Shown here: positions 16,950-25,324 of the stretch, one piece after another
Layout of the letters: the number at the start of each line of letters is the position of its first letter
Numbering within the stretch: position 1 is the stretch's first letter
NCBI RefSeq assembly: GCF_900188405.1
Contig: NZ_FZOF01000034.1
Span: forward strand, 1-64,000
Direction: 5' to 3'
Source of the DNA: Actinacidiphila glaucinigra
GTDB taxonomy: Bacteria; Actinomycetota; Actinomycetes; Streptomycetales; Streptomycetaceae
DNA: 64,000 nt
Notes under the pieces: generated by a model
Databases searched by the model: none
Seen by the model: only the letters and a program-made list of their open reading frames with translations
What the model was told of the DNA's origin: nothing
Made by a program: the position numbers and the translations under genes

Positions 16950-17215
16950 CCAATGGGGAGCTCGAGGTGGACTTGGTAGCCGCCCTCGGTGGTGGGTCCC
17001 CAGCGGAAGGATCCGTTCAGCAGGGCGGCACGCTCGCGAAGCCCGATGAGTCCGTGCCGCGCGCTGGGTAGCGGAACCGTTTTCCGGGTGGGGGCCCGTT
17101 GGTGACGGTGACCTGGACGAGGTCGGCTGCCCGGCGGATCCGTACGGAGGCCGCAGCGCCTGGAGCGTGCTTCCTCGCGTTGGTCAGGGGCGACCGAAAG
17201 ACGACCGGGAAGTCG
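16950..17215 (-). pseudogene. Sensor histidine kinase remnant (ATPase domain end)
   Basis: The minus strand reads SPLTNARKHAPGAAASVRIR and VQVTVTNGPPPG (the N box and G1-like part of a NarL-type kinase). After a frameshift it reads SARHGLIGLRERAALLNGSF and GGYQVHLELP (G2 box and last strand). The dimerisation and sensor parts are absent upstream, where nothing kinase-like remains, and no response regulator follows. A dead fragment of a two-component system. Confidence 0.75.
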
Positions 17216-17259
17216 CTCTCATGCCGTTACGCACCGTGATCGACGGAGCTATGGGTTCG

Positions 17260-18156
17260 TCAGGCCGACTTGTCGCCGCCGTTCAGGATGGAGAACAGCT
17301 GCAACGCCTCCAGGTAGATCCACACCAGGGTCAGTGTGAGACCGAAGGCCGCCAGCCAGGACTCCTCTCGCGGGGCTCCGTGGGCTATGCCGTCCTCGAC
17401 CTGCTTGAAGTCCAATGCCAGGAAACACGCGCCGAGGATGATGCCGATGACGCCGAACAGGATGCCCAGGCCGCCACTACGAAGGCCCAGGCCGTCACCA
17501 CCGGCGAAGGCGGAAATCAGCAGGTTGGCGACGGTGAGCAGCAAGAAGCCCATCGCGGCGGCCATCGCAAAGCCGTGGAAACGTCGGGTGACGCGGATCC
17601 AACGTCTTTTGTATGCGATCAGCGTGCCAGCGAAGACCGCCATCGTGCCGAGCACGGTCTGGACCACCACGCCGGGGCTGATGTTGGCGGAGGTGACACT
17701 GGAGATGGCTCCGAGGAAGACGCCTTCGAACGCCGCGTACGCCAGGATCAGTGCCGGGACCGGCTTGGCCCTGAATGTTTGGACGAGCGACAGGGCGAAG
17801 GCCAGTAGGGCGGCTCCGACCGCGATGCCGCACGACGCACCCAGGTTGGCCTCATCGGCAGGCAACAGCACCCACGCAAGGACGGCGGCGAGCACAACCA
17901 CGCCAAGTGTCCCTGCTGTACGGGCGACGACATCGTCAATGGTCATCGCAGTGCCCAAGGCTTTCGGCAGAGCGGCGGGCTCGGCGTCGGGCGCGGCCTC
18001 CGCGTTCTGCACGGTCGTGCTCCGGTTGGCCGTGCCCTGCGCGTAGGGGTTGTCCGCGGCCGAACCATCGGCGCGCAGGTTCTGCTCCCTGAAGACCGCG
18101 TAGCTGTTGCGGCGGTTGAACACCCCCCGCGAGAAGACAGGATTGCTGCTCTTCAT
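17260..18156 (-). CDS. Bax inhibitor-1/YccA family membrane protein
   Basis: A 298-residue protein with a polar N-terminal region of about 75 residues (SSNPVFSRGVFNRRNSYAVF is characteristic of the actinobacterial branch) followed by seven hydrophobic segments. FEGVFLGAISSV and LDFKQVEDGIAHGAPREESW are the conserved blocks; the acidic pair that in this family forms the pH-sensitive gate lies in the last block. The family consists of calcium-leak or stress-related integral membrane proteins; the bacterial role is not settled. The ATG at 18156 is preferred because GAGG lies 8 nt upstream, but ATG at 18165 is possible. Monocistronic. Confidence 0.9.
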   Translation of the reverse strand: MKSSNPVFSRGVFNRRNSYAVFREQNLRADGSAADNPYAQGTANRSTTVQNAEAAPDAEPAALPKALGTAMTIDDVVARTAGTLGVVVLAAVLAWVLLPADEANLGASCGIAVGAALLAFALSLVQTFRAKPVPALILAYAAFEGVFLGAISSVTSANISPGVVVQTVLGTMAVFAGTLIAYKRRWIRVTRRFHGFAMAAAMGFLLLTVANLLISAFAGGDGLGLRSGGLGILFGVIGIILGACFLALDFKQVEDGIAHGAPREESWLAAFGLTLTLVWIYLEALQLFSILNGGDKSA

Positions 18157-18500
18157 CTCACTCATTCCTCTGCAGTTGCACCCCTGTTCCGGTCTCGATA
18201 CGGATCTGGAGATCCGCGTACCGGCCCTGGGGGATGCATCAAAACGGCGTTCATCGATGACAGGGATTCCGACTGCCTGCGGGCGGCGGGCACTCTTCGG
18301 AGTCGAGTCGCACACTGACGTCGCAGCGTCAGCTCGCCGACCGGCTCGTGCCTGGGCCGATTCAGCGTCCGTGCCCAGCCTTGCCGTCCTCCTTCAGGAT
18401 CACGCCACGTGCCCGCCCGAAGCGCCCACCGAATGACTCCTCGCCGACCGAGGCCTGGCAGTTGACGTTCGGCATGGACGCGTCGCGCGGTGTGACCGCG

Positions 18501-18554
18501 GCCCCCGGGGCGGCTGTGCGGCTCGGGGCCGAGTCGCGCAGCCGCCCTGGGGGC
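18501..18554 (-). terminator. Terminator of epoxide hydrolase 1
   Basis: A 20-bp inverted repeat with two mismatches (starting GCCCCCGGGGCGGCTGTGCG) and a 14-nt loop. It lies 33 bp downstream of the stop of the minus-strand epoxide hydrolase gene. Confidence 0.75.
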
Positions 18555-18586
18555 TACAGGCCGTGCATCACGTCGGGCACGATCTA

Positions 18587-19789
18587 CTAGCGAAGGGACC
18601 GGAAACCCGCGCGGAGCTCGTTGACGAACAGGGCCGGCTGCTCCCAGGCGGCGAAGTGACCACCCTCGTCGAGCCTGTTGTAGTGGACGAGGTTCGGGTA
18701 GGCCCGCTCGGTCCAGCTCTTCGGGGGCTGGAAGAGCTCGTCGGGGAAGACGCTCACGGCGACCGGGAGCTTGACGCCCTTCGGCGCGAAGAACGGGGAG
18801 ATCCGGTTCTCGGCGTACAGACGGGAAGCGGAGATCGCGGTGTTCGTCAGCCAGTAGAGCGTGATGTTGTCCAGGACATCGTCCCGGGACAGGCCTTCGG
18901 TCACCCCGTCGAAGGCCCGGGAGATCATCTCCAGGCTGGCCGCGTCGTGGTCGAGCAGGAAGGCCGCCAGGCCGACCGGAGAATCCGCCAGGCCGGTCAG
19001 CGTCTGCGGGCGGGAGGCCATCATGTAGGCGTAGTAGACGTGCTTGTAGAAGAAGTCCAGCTGCTCGACGGCGCGCTTCTCCTCGTCGTTCACCAGAACC
19101 ACGCCGGGCGGCAGGGGGTTGCCGGTCGATACGGCCTGCTCGATGACGGGCGGGAACACACACGCCAGATTGGTGTGGATACCGACGAGGCCCTCGGGCT
19201 CCTGCACGCCCATCATCTCGGTGATGAGCGCACCCCAGTCGCCGCCCTGTGCCACGTACTTGGTGTAGCCCAGGCGCTTCATCAGCTCGGCCCAGGCCTG
19301 GGCGATGCGCTCCGGGTCCCAGCCGGTCGAGGTCGGCTTGCCGGAGAAGCCATAGCCGGGCATCGAGGGGATCACCAGGTGGAAGGCGTCCGAGGCGTCG
19401 CCGCCGTGGGCGGTCGGGTTCGTGAGCGGCTCGATGAGCTTCATCTGCTCGATGATCGTGCCCGGCCATCCGTGCGTGACGATCAGCGGCAGGGCGTTCT
19501 CGTGCTTCGAGCGGACGTGGATGAAGTGGATGTCCAGGCCGTCGATCTCGGTGATGTAGTGCGGCAGAGCCTTCAGCTTCGCCTCGGCCTTGCTCCAGTC
19601 GTACTCCGAAGCCCAGTACCGCGCCAGCTCCTGAAGGGTGGCCAGCGGGGTGCCCTGCGAATGGTCCGCGACGGTCTCCTTCTCGGGGAAGCGAGTCGCG
19701 ATGATCCGCGCGCGCAGGTCCTCGAGCTCCGACTCCGGGAACTCGAACGTGAACGGACGGATCGCATCCCGGTCAGGGGTGACGGACAT
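18587..19789 (-). CDS. Epoxide hydrolase (EHN-type alpha/beta hydrolase), copy 1
   Basis: A 400-residue enzyme. The N-terminal epoxide hydrolase domain (RPFTFEFPESELEDLRARI, about residues 11-115) is followed by an alpha/beta hydrolase fold with the oxyanion-hole motif HGWPG (106-110), nucleophile Asp184 in QGGDWG and catalytic His378 in EGGHFAAWEQ. These enzymes open epoxides to diols via an aspartyl ester, and so detoxify reactive epoxides or work on natural-product epoxides. GGAGACC precedes the ATG at 19789. A very similar second copy lies at 21894-23093, with related upstream DNA. Upstream lies the conserved 107-bp element and a short leader frame. Monocistronic. Confidence 0.92.
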   Translation of the reverse strand: MSVTPDRDAIRPFTFEFPESELEDLRARIIATRFPEKETVADHSQGTPLATLQELARYWASEYDWSKAEAKLKALPHYITEIDGLDIHFIHVRSKHENALPLIVTHGWPGTIIEQMKLIEPLTNPTAHGGDASDAFHLVIPSMPGYGFSGKPTSTGWDPERIAQAWAELMKRLGYTKYVAQGGDWGALITEMMGVQEPEGLVGIHTNLACVFPPVIEQAVSTGNPLPPGVVLVNDEEKRAVEQLDFFYKHVYYAYMMASRPQTLTGLADSPVGLAAFLLDHDAASLEMISRAFDGVTEGLSRDDVLDNITLYWLTNTAISASRLYAENRISPFFAPKGVKLPVAVSVFPDELFQPPKSWTERAYPNLVHYNRLDEGGHFAAWEQPALFVNELRAGFRSLR

Positions 19790-19868
19790 GTTGGTCTCCA
19801 CGATGTCTAAGTGATGTACAGAAGGAAGTGGGATGTGACGTCGAGTTCGCAGACGAATCCGCACGTTG

Positions 19869-19928
19869 TCAATCCTGCTTGCCGGCGCAGCGGGCCGAAG
19901 CCTGCTCTGCCTTCCGGCGCACTTCCAT
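19869..19928 (-). CDS. Possible 19-residue leader peptide (MEVRRK type)
   Basis: A short frame beginning MEVRRKAEQASARCAGKQD starts at the downstream edge of the conserved 107-bp element and ends 79 bp before epoxide hydrolase 1. The same first codons, M(I)EVRR, recur at the same place after the other two copies of the element, although what follows differs. It has no strong binding site, so it could be leaderless, or the similarity may be DNA-level only. Tentative. Confidence 0.3.
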   Translation of the reverse strand: MEVRRKAEQASARCAGKQD

Positions 19929-20020
19929 AATGGGCCTGGGGCGCCGCATCGGTAATCTGGATAATGACCTAGATTCCGCAGAGGCGGTGCTGTTTTTCCT
20001 AGGTAACGTGACGCGGTACC
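19914..20020 (-). promoter_or_regulatory. Conserved 107-bp upstream element, copy A (epoxide hydrolase 1)
   Basis: Read toward the gene, the element has block 1 GGTACCGCGTCACGTTACC, then CTAGG, a variable 10-nt part, CACCGCC, and block 2 GGAATCTAGGTCA. Seven nt later comes GATTACCG, and after about 20 variable nt the closing block ATGGAAGTGCGCCGG. GTCACGTTACC in block 1 and the GTCA of block 2 form partial direct repeats 44 nt apart. Copies B and C keep the same order and spacing. Its place upstream of three different transcription units marks it as a promoter/operator. Confidence 0.8.
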
Positions 20021-20100
20021 GTCGGCGAGGGTCAGAGCAGTCATGTGACGGAATTCCGCGGTCGTCGCCGTGGTGACGGGCCCGGCAAGGGAGTTTCCGC

Positions 20101-20968
20101 TTCATTGTGCGCGGTCACGAAGGGATCACACGTCAGCACGGTGCCGGAACTGCCCCATGTTTACGCCCCTGCCCCACGCCGGTGACCGGCGCCGCGGACA
20201 GGCAGAAATTCCGCGGTGTTCGCCCACGCCCCAATGACTGCCGGCCGCCTCCGGCAGCTGACGGGACCGCGTCCAGACGTCTGGGGGCGCCCGCACTCCG
20301 GCTTGGGATTCCATCGGCTGCCAGGCAGCAGAGCGATGCGAGGGCGTGGTGCAGGCCGACGGCCGTGAACTGCGCAGCCTGGCCGCGGACCTGAACGATG
20401 CGCGCATGCTCCGGGGTGGGTTCCGCTGTCCGTGCCCCCTGAGCCCTCCTGCTCCGACCCGGCCGCACTACAGGCAAATCGAATGACACCCGGGGCAGTT
20501 GCACGGCCAGGCGACAAGAACGACGGTGTCGCAACGGACCCCTTGGCGAGACCTTCAGATTCGGCGATGAGAGCCGACGCAACTTGGAGGCCGTCCACTC
20601 CCCCACCGCACCGCCAGCGGGCGCAGCTCGGACGCAACAGCCCTTTCAACGCCATGAGGGTCCCTGCCTACTTTCAGGCAGGGACCCTCACGTGGACGCG
20701 ACGCAACCGTCATACAGTCAGCAACTGCCTGGTGCGCCGCAGGAAGCTTGGCGAATGCTCGATTCCGACCCATTGCGTGAGGGGCGGGTTCGAGATTGTT
20801 CCCGGCCATGATGAAGACCGGCGTCGCGGTGGCGGTCGCTGGGGGCCGATGGCCGCGCTCAGGGCGAAGGTTCCGCTCCGCACGAGGGCGTCATACCCCG
20901 CAGTGACAAGGCTGCTTGCGCTGAGTTGCACAGAGGATGACCAGCGCATCCAGGCCGAAGGAGCCGCC
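20101..20968. other. No recognised gene; contains terminator hairpin
   Basis: About 870 bp between the epoxide hydrolase 1 promoter and the 3' end of MsrA. Only noise frames are seen, apart from the hairpin at 20655-20690. A plus-strand stretch near 20350-20450 reads vaguely protein-like without any family match. Confidence 0.45.
20655..20690. terminator. Perfect 15-bp hairpin
   Basis: TGAGGGTCCCTGCCT and its exact complement with a 6-nt loop (ACTTTC). It lies 279 bp beyond the MsrA stop on the minus strand. It is a strong terminator candidate, although which gene it originally served is unclear because of the gap. Confidence 0.7.
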
Positions 20969-21481
20969 TCAGGCGTCTGCCCGTTTCGGCAGCCGCCAGT
21001 TCGGGCGCGGAAAGTGACAGGTGTAGCCGTCCGGATAGCGTCTCAAGTAGTCCTGATGCTCTGGCTCGGCCTCCCAGAAGGTGTCGGCCGGTACGACATC
21101 GGTCACCACGTTGCCCGGCCACAGGCCAGATGCCTCGACGTCCGCGATGGTGTCCTGAGCGATCCGCCGCTGCTCGCCGTCGAGATGGAAGATGATCGAG
21201 CGGTAACTGGCGCCGACGTCGTTTCCCTGCCGGTTCTTCGTCGTCGGGTCATGGATCTGGAAGAAATATTCCAGGATGGTGCGGTAGTCGGTGACAGCGG
21301 AGTCGAAAGTGATCTCGATCGACTCTGCATGGTTTCCATGGTCGAAATAGGTCGGATGGGGCATGTCACCGCCGCTGTATCCCACCCGAGTGCTCACGAC
21401 GCCGGGGAGCGTCCGGAGCAGGTCCTGCATGCCCCAGAAGCAGCCGCCCGCAAGCCATGCTTTTTGCTGGAATTCAGTCAT
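20969..21481 (-). CDS. msrA: Peptide methionine-S-sulfoxide reductase MsrA
   Basis: A 170-residue MsrA. The catalytic Cys14 is in GGCFWGM. Family marks are GVVSTRVGYSGG, HAESIEITFD, YFFQIHDPTTKNRQGNDVG and YRSIIF, then the C-terminal EPEHQDYLRRYPDGYTCHFP. The resolving cysteine is that of TCHF (Cys157); no further C-terminal Cys pair is present. The enzyme reduces the S-epimer of oxidised methionine, free or in proteins, using thioredoxin. The ATG at 21481 gives the normal length; AAGGA lies upstream. It is transcribed in the same direction as epoxide hydrolase 2, 412 bp downstream of it, with a large hairpin in between. MsrB is encoded 5 kb away. Confidence 0.95.
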   Translation of the reverse strand: MTEFQQKAWLAGGCFWGMQDLLRTLPGVVSTRVGYSGGDMPHPTYFDHGNHAESIEITFDSAVTDYRTILEYFFQIHDPTTKNRQGNDVGASYRSIIFHLDGEQRRIAQDTIADVEASGLWPGNVVTDVVPADTFWEAEPEHQDYLRRYPDGYTCHFPRPNWRLPKRADA

Positions 21482-21641
21482 CGCTGTTGGTCCTTCTTCC
21501 ATGTTCGGGAACACCCGCGCATACGGGCCGGTGCCGGCCCGAGGCGATTTCTCCGGGTGTATCTGTCGCAGGCGACATGCTCTGCCGGCCTTCTCCAGGG
21601 GTCGCGTCCGCTCGCAGGGAAGGTGCCGGGTTGAAGAAAAG

Positions 21642-21710
21642 GACGGGTCCCGCGCTCCGGTCCCCCGCTGTCGGGGCGCGGGGCCGGAGCAAGGGGGTGC
21701 GGGACCCGCC
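21642..21710 (-). terminator. Large nested hairpin between epoxide hydrolase 2 and msrA
   Basis: The outer stem pairs CGGGTCCCGC (from 21644) with GCGGGACCCG (to 21709). An inner stem pairs CTCCGG (21655-21660) with CCGGAG (21684-21689), and a tip hairpin is CCCCG-CTGT-CGGGG (21663-21676). It may terminate epoxide hydrolase 2 transcription or act as a leader structure for msrA. Confidence 0.55.
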
Positions 21711-21893
21711 GTTTGAGGGGGCCGTATGAGAATCGGCTCGGTACCCGCTGTTCAGGCGTTCGCGTCCGGTCCGGGGTGCTCGTGGACCTGGTGCGCAGCG
21801 TGGCCGCGTGCCCCGGGCGGCCAACCAGCTCGTTGAGGAGCAACTCGGCCGCCCGGCGGGCTGGGGTCTGTGCAGTCGTTTGTCGACGGTGGA

Positions 21894-23093
21894 TTACCGC
21901 AGGGATCGGAAGCCCGCACGGACCTCGTTCACGAGCTGCTCAGGCTGCTCCCAGGCGGCGAAGTGGCCACCCTCGTCGAGCCTGTTGTAGTGGACGAGGT
22001 TCGGGTAGGCCTGCTCTGCCCAGCTCTTGGGGGCCTGGTAGACCTCGTCGGGGAAGACGCTGACGGCGACCGGGAGCTTGACGCCCTTGGCGCCGAGGAA
22101 CGGGGTCTTGTTCTCCGCGTAGAGACGCGCTGCGGATATCCCCGTGTTCGTCAGCCAGAAGAGCGTGATGTTGTCCAGGACGTCATCCCGGGTGAGGCCT
22201 TCGGTCTGTCCGGCGAAGGCGCGGGAGATCATCTCCAGGCTCGGCGCGTCGTGGTCGAGCAGGTAGGCCGCCAGGCCGACGGGCGAATCCGCGATTGCGG
22301 CCAGCGACTGCGGGCGCGAGGCCATCATGAGGAACTGGGCGATGTTCTGGTACAGGTGGCCGACCTGCTCGACCGCGCGCTTCTCCTCGTCGTTGGCCAG
22401 AACGACGTCGCGGGGCAGCGGGTTGCCGACCGCGAGCGCCTGCTCGACGGCGGGCGGAACCGTGCCGGGCAGGTTGACGTGGATGCCCACCAGCCCGTCG
22501 GGCTCCTGAACGCCCATGAGGTCCGAGATGATCGCACCCCAGTCGCCGCCCTGGGCCACGTACTTCGTGTAGCCCAGGCGCTTCATCAGCTCGCCCCAGG
22601 CACGCGCAATGTGCTCGGCGTCCCAGCCGGCCGAGGTCGGCTTGCCAGAGAACCCGTAGCCGGGCATCGACGGGATCACCAGGTGGAACGCGTCCGAGGC
22701 GTCGCCGCCGTGGGCCGTCGGGTTCGTGAGCGGTTCGATGAGCTTCAGCTGCTCGATGACCGAGCCGGGCCATCCGTGGGTGACGATCAGCGGCAGGGCG
22801 TTCTCGTGCTTGGAACGAACGTGGATGAAGTGGATGTCCAGGCCGTCGATCTCGGTCATGAAGTGCGGCAGGGCCTTCAGCTTCGCCTCGACCTTGCGCC
22901 AGTCGTACTCCTTGGCCCAGTAGCGCGCGAGTTCCTGCATCGTCTCCAGCGGCACGCCCTGCGAATGGTCCGCAACGGTCTCCTTCTCGGGAAAGCGCGT
23001 CGCCTCAATGCGTGCACGCAGCGCTTCGAGCTCCGACTCCGGGAACTCGAAGGTGAACGGACGGATGGCGTGCTGGTCAGGGGTGACGGACAT
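21894..23093 (-). CDS. Epoxide hydrolase (EHN-type alpha/beta hydrolase), copy 2
   Basis: A 399-residue protein, nearly the same as copy 1 over its whole length. It has the EHN domain start RPFTFEFPESELEALRARI, the oxyanion motif HGWPG, nucleophile Asp184 in GGDWG and catalytic His377 in EGGHFAAWEQ. It catalyses epoxide ring opening. Differences concentrate in the cap region (about residues 205-250), so substrate ranges may differ. The ATG at 23093 (GGAGACC upstream) gives the family-length protein. The frame stays open to an ATG at 23234, the M of the MEVRR motif at the end of element copy B, giving a possible 47-residue extension. MsrA follows in the same direction. Confidence 0.92.
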   Translation of the reverse strand: MSVTPDQHAIRPFTFEFPESELEALRARIEATRFPEKETVADHSQGVPLETMQELARYWAKEYDWRKVEAKLKALPHFMTEIDGLDIHFIHVRSKHENALPLIVTHGWPGSVIEQLKLIEPLTNPTAHGGDASDAFHLVIPSMPGYGFSGKPTSAGWDAEHIARAWGELMKRLGYTKYVAQGGDWGAIISDLMGVQEPDGLVGIHVNLPGTVPPAVEQALAVGNPLPRDVVLANDEEKRAVEQVGHLYQNIAQFLMMASRPQSLAAIADSPVGLAAYLLDHDAPSLEMISRAFAGQTEGLTRDDVLDNITLFWLTNTGISAARLYAENKTPFLGAKGVKLPVAVSVFPDEVYQAPKSWAEQAYPNLVHYNRLDEGGHFAAWEQPEQLVNEVRAGFRSLR

Positions 23094-23219
23094 GGTGGTC
23101 TCCTTGATGTCTGCGTTATTTGCAGGAGAAGGCGGGATGTGACGCCGAGTTCGCGGACCTGTCTGCGACTCGCCTCTCTCCGCCGGCCGGCGCTGGGCCG
23201 TGTGACCCGGCCCTTCTTT

Positions 23220-23325
23220 CCGGCGCACTTCCATGATGGTCACGAGATGCCGCCTCGGTAATCTGGCACGTGACCTAGATTCCGCAGGGGCGGTGTCGTG
23301 CGTCCCCGGTAACCTGACGCGGTAC
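23220..23325 (-). promoter_or_regulatory. Conserved 107-bp upstream element, copy B (epoxide hydrolase 2)
   Basis: Toward the gene it reads GTACCGCGTCAGGTTACC, a variable part with CACCGCC, GGAATCTAGGTCACGTG, GATTACCG, and the closing ATGGAAGTGCGCCGG. Block 1 deviates slightly from copies A and C (CAGGTTACC for CACGTTACC, and the CTAGG after it is changed to GGGG). Block 2 is fully kept. Confidence 0.78.
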
Positions 23326-23334
23326 ATCGTTGGT

Positions 23335-23861
23335 GTCACGGCCAGTCGTTCGACTTACCCACTACCTTCAGCGTTGCCTCTCCGGGTGAGGACGGCTGCG
23401 GCGATTGACGAGAATCGATCAGGGCTGCATCGAACTCTGCGGAAGACACACCCGGACTTCAGACGGGCGACGCCTCGTTCCACCGAGACCCGCCGCCCCA
23501 CTGCCGCCGACATGGTGCCCCAGCGTCATCCCCCGGACGGGCCGCCCCGTCGGACCCGTACGGTCAGCCGGACGGCGAAGGCGCCAACCGCGCCCCCTGT
23601 CGGCGCGTGAAGTGTGCGACGAACCAGCACTTGGCGTCGTTACCGGGCCCAGCGCCGTGAGCGGATGCCGAAGGACGCCGCACAGTACGGTGGCCTGGGT
23701 GCACGGACGTGTCCGGTAGCTGGTCTGGCAGAAGATGCCAGTGAGGCGGTCGTGGCATCGGCTATCGCCCGGTGGGCGGCGCGGGAAGGCGTGACCGTTT
23801 CAGCACCAGTGTTCTGAGGGGGCTTGCCGGACGCCGCCGCCCCGGCGCCCTGTGCCGCTCG
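23335..23861. other. No recognised gene
   Basis: About 530 bp between the epoxide hydrolase 2 promoter and the 3' end of the MocR gene. A 67-codon plus-strand frame at 23614-23817 has a plausible C-terminal half (ASEAVVASAIARWAAREGVT) but no recognisable family or binding site. Confidence 0.4.
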
Positions 23862-25202
23862 TCAGCCGAAGCGTACGGTGCGGTGTGGGCGGATCGCAGC
23901 GGTGACGGCGTCGGCCAGGGCCGGCACCTCGTCCGCGGTGAGAGGTGAAATGGTGATGCGGATGCCGGGCGGCGAGGAGAGCCGGAAGCGCGCGCCGGGT
24001 GCGACCGCCCAGCCTGCCTGCAGCAGTCGGGTCACCACCCCGGTCTCCTCCGGTACCGGCACCCAGACGTTCATGCTGCTGCGGCCGTAGGCCGTGACGC
24101 CGCGGTCGGCCAGTGCCCGCACGAGACCGCCGCGGCGCGCGGCGTACGCGGCGGAGACCGCCGCGACGTCCACGGCGTCGGTGCGCCAGAGGTGGGTCAC
24201 CGCATGCTGGAGCAGGTGGCTCACCCAGCCAGGGCCCAGGCGGTAGCGGCCGCGGAGCCGGTCGAGGGTCAGGGGGTCGCCGGTGAGGACGGCCAGGCGC
24301 AGGTCGGGACCATAGGCCTTGGCGGCCGAGCGGACGAGCATCCAGTGCCGTGTACTGCCGGAGAGCGGGTGGAGCGGCAGTTCGGTGAGTCCGTGCACGT
24401 GGTCGTCGTCGATGACGAGGACCTGCGGGTGGTCCGCAAGGATGGCGCGCAGGTCCTGGGCGCGGGCGGCCGAGATCGTGGCGCCGGTGGGGTTCTGGCC
24501 GCGGTCGGTGACGATCAGCGCCCGCGCGCCCTGCCGCAGGGCGACGTCCACGTCGTGCGGCAGGGGGCCGTCGTCGTCGACACCGATCGGAGTCGGCCGC
24601 AGCCCGAGGGCGGGGACGAGGTCGAAGACGCTGCCCCAGCCGGGGTCCTCCACCGCCACCGCGTCGCCGGGTCGCAGGTGGGCGGTGAGTGCGCGCTCCA
24701 TGGCGTCGAGCGATCCAGAGCTGAGTCCGACCGGGCCGTCGGGGACGCCGTCGGCGTCGAAGGCGGCGCGGGCCAGACGCCCGAGCTCGTCATCGACCGG
24801 AGCCTGTCCGTACAGCATGGGTTGCCGGGCGTGCCGGGCGGCAGCCTCGGCCAGTGCCTCACCGAGTGGCGGGAGCAGCGCGGGGTCCGGATTGCCGGCG
24901 GAGAGGTCGCGCACTCCGGGCGGCACCTCCAAGCGGATCTCGTCGTGCGCGGTGATGGCGGGACGCGGCCGCACCCGGCTGCCGCGCCGGCCCGCGGTCT
25001 CGATGACGCCGCGGTCGCGCAGCAGGCGGTAGGCGGCGGCGACGGTGTTGGGATTGACGCCCAGTTCGGTGGCGAGCTCCCGCAGCGGTGGGAGAGCGGT
25101 ACCCGGCGTAAGCGCGCCCTGTCCGACGGCCCGCTCGACGCTCGCCGCGATCTCCGCCGCGCCCCGACCCGTAAACGTGTACTCTCCTATCACAATATCC
25201 AT
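23862..25202 (-). CDS. MocR-type transcriptional regulator (GntR winged helix plus aminotransferase domain)
   Basis: A 446-residue regulator. The N-terminal GntR helix-turn-helix is PPLRELATELGVNPNTVAAA with RDRGVIETAGRRGSRV after it (residues 38-77). Then comes a fold-type I aminotransferase domain with the PLP lysine Lys295 in VRSAAKAYGPDLR, the cofactor-binding RGQNPTGATIS and DDDHVHGL. Members bind PLP or a PLP-adduct and regulate vitamin B6, GABA or other amine pathways; most lack aminotransferase activity in vivo. The gene is divergent from an FMN-binding protein of the pyridoxamine-phosphate oxidase superfamily, with the direct repeats at 25187-25217 just upstream of the start codon. 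Local control is very likely. Confidence 0.92.
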   Translation of the reverse strand: MDIVIGEYTFTGRGAAEIAASVERAVGQGALTPGTALPPLRELATELGVNPNTVAAAYRLLRDRGVIETAGRRGSRVRPRPAITAHDEIRLEVPPGVRDLSAGNPDPALLPPLGEALAEAAARHARQPMLYGQAPVDDELGRLARAAFDADGVPDGPVGLSSGSLDAMERALTAHLRPGDAVAVEDPGWGSVFDLVPALGLRPTPIGVDDDGPLPHDVDVALRQGARALIVTDRGQNPTGATISAARAQDLRAILADHPQVLVIDDDHVHGLTELPLHPLSGSTRHWMLVRSAAKAYGPDLRLAVLTGDPLTLDRLRGRYRLGPGWVSHLLQHAVTHLWRTDAVDVAAVSAAYAARRGGLVRALADRGVTAYGRSSMNVWVPVPEETGVVTRLLQAGWAVAPGARFRLSSPPGIRITISPLTADEVPALADAVTAAIRPHRTVRFG

Positions 25203-25217
25203 TATGCGCTAGTTCAA
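25187..25217. promoter_or_regulatory. MocR operator candidate: two CTAnnnCAA direct repeats, 22 nt apart
   Basis: CTATCACAA (25187-25195) and CTAGTTCAA (25209-25217) are direct repeats on one face of the helix, in the divergent promoter of the MocR and FMN-binding genes. The same arrangement occurs at 33885-33915. MocR proteins are known to bind direct repeats about two helical turns apart, which supports the reading. Confidence 0.65.
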
Positions 25218-25324
25218 AAGGATCGCGTGACACCTCCCCCACCCGCCACGGTGATGCCTGCACCGCCACTGACCGCACTGCCCCGACCCGCTGCCGCGAG
25301 CGCGCCTCGTACGACCGCGACCTG

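Noticed and set aside
18563..19810. Plus-strand open frame opposite epoxide hydrolase 1 (and the equivalent one at 21870-23261)
   Set aside because: The two frames resemble each other only because the real genes on the other strand are duplicates. Neither has a domain or a proper start.
20700..20960. Possible tRNA-like or small RNA gene
   Set aside because: No cloverleaf with a proper T-loop (GGTTCGA) and acceptor stem could be drawn. No tRNA was found anywhere in the window.
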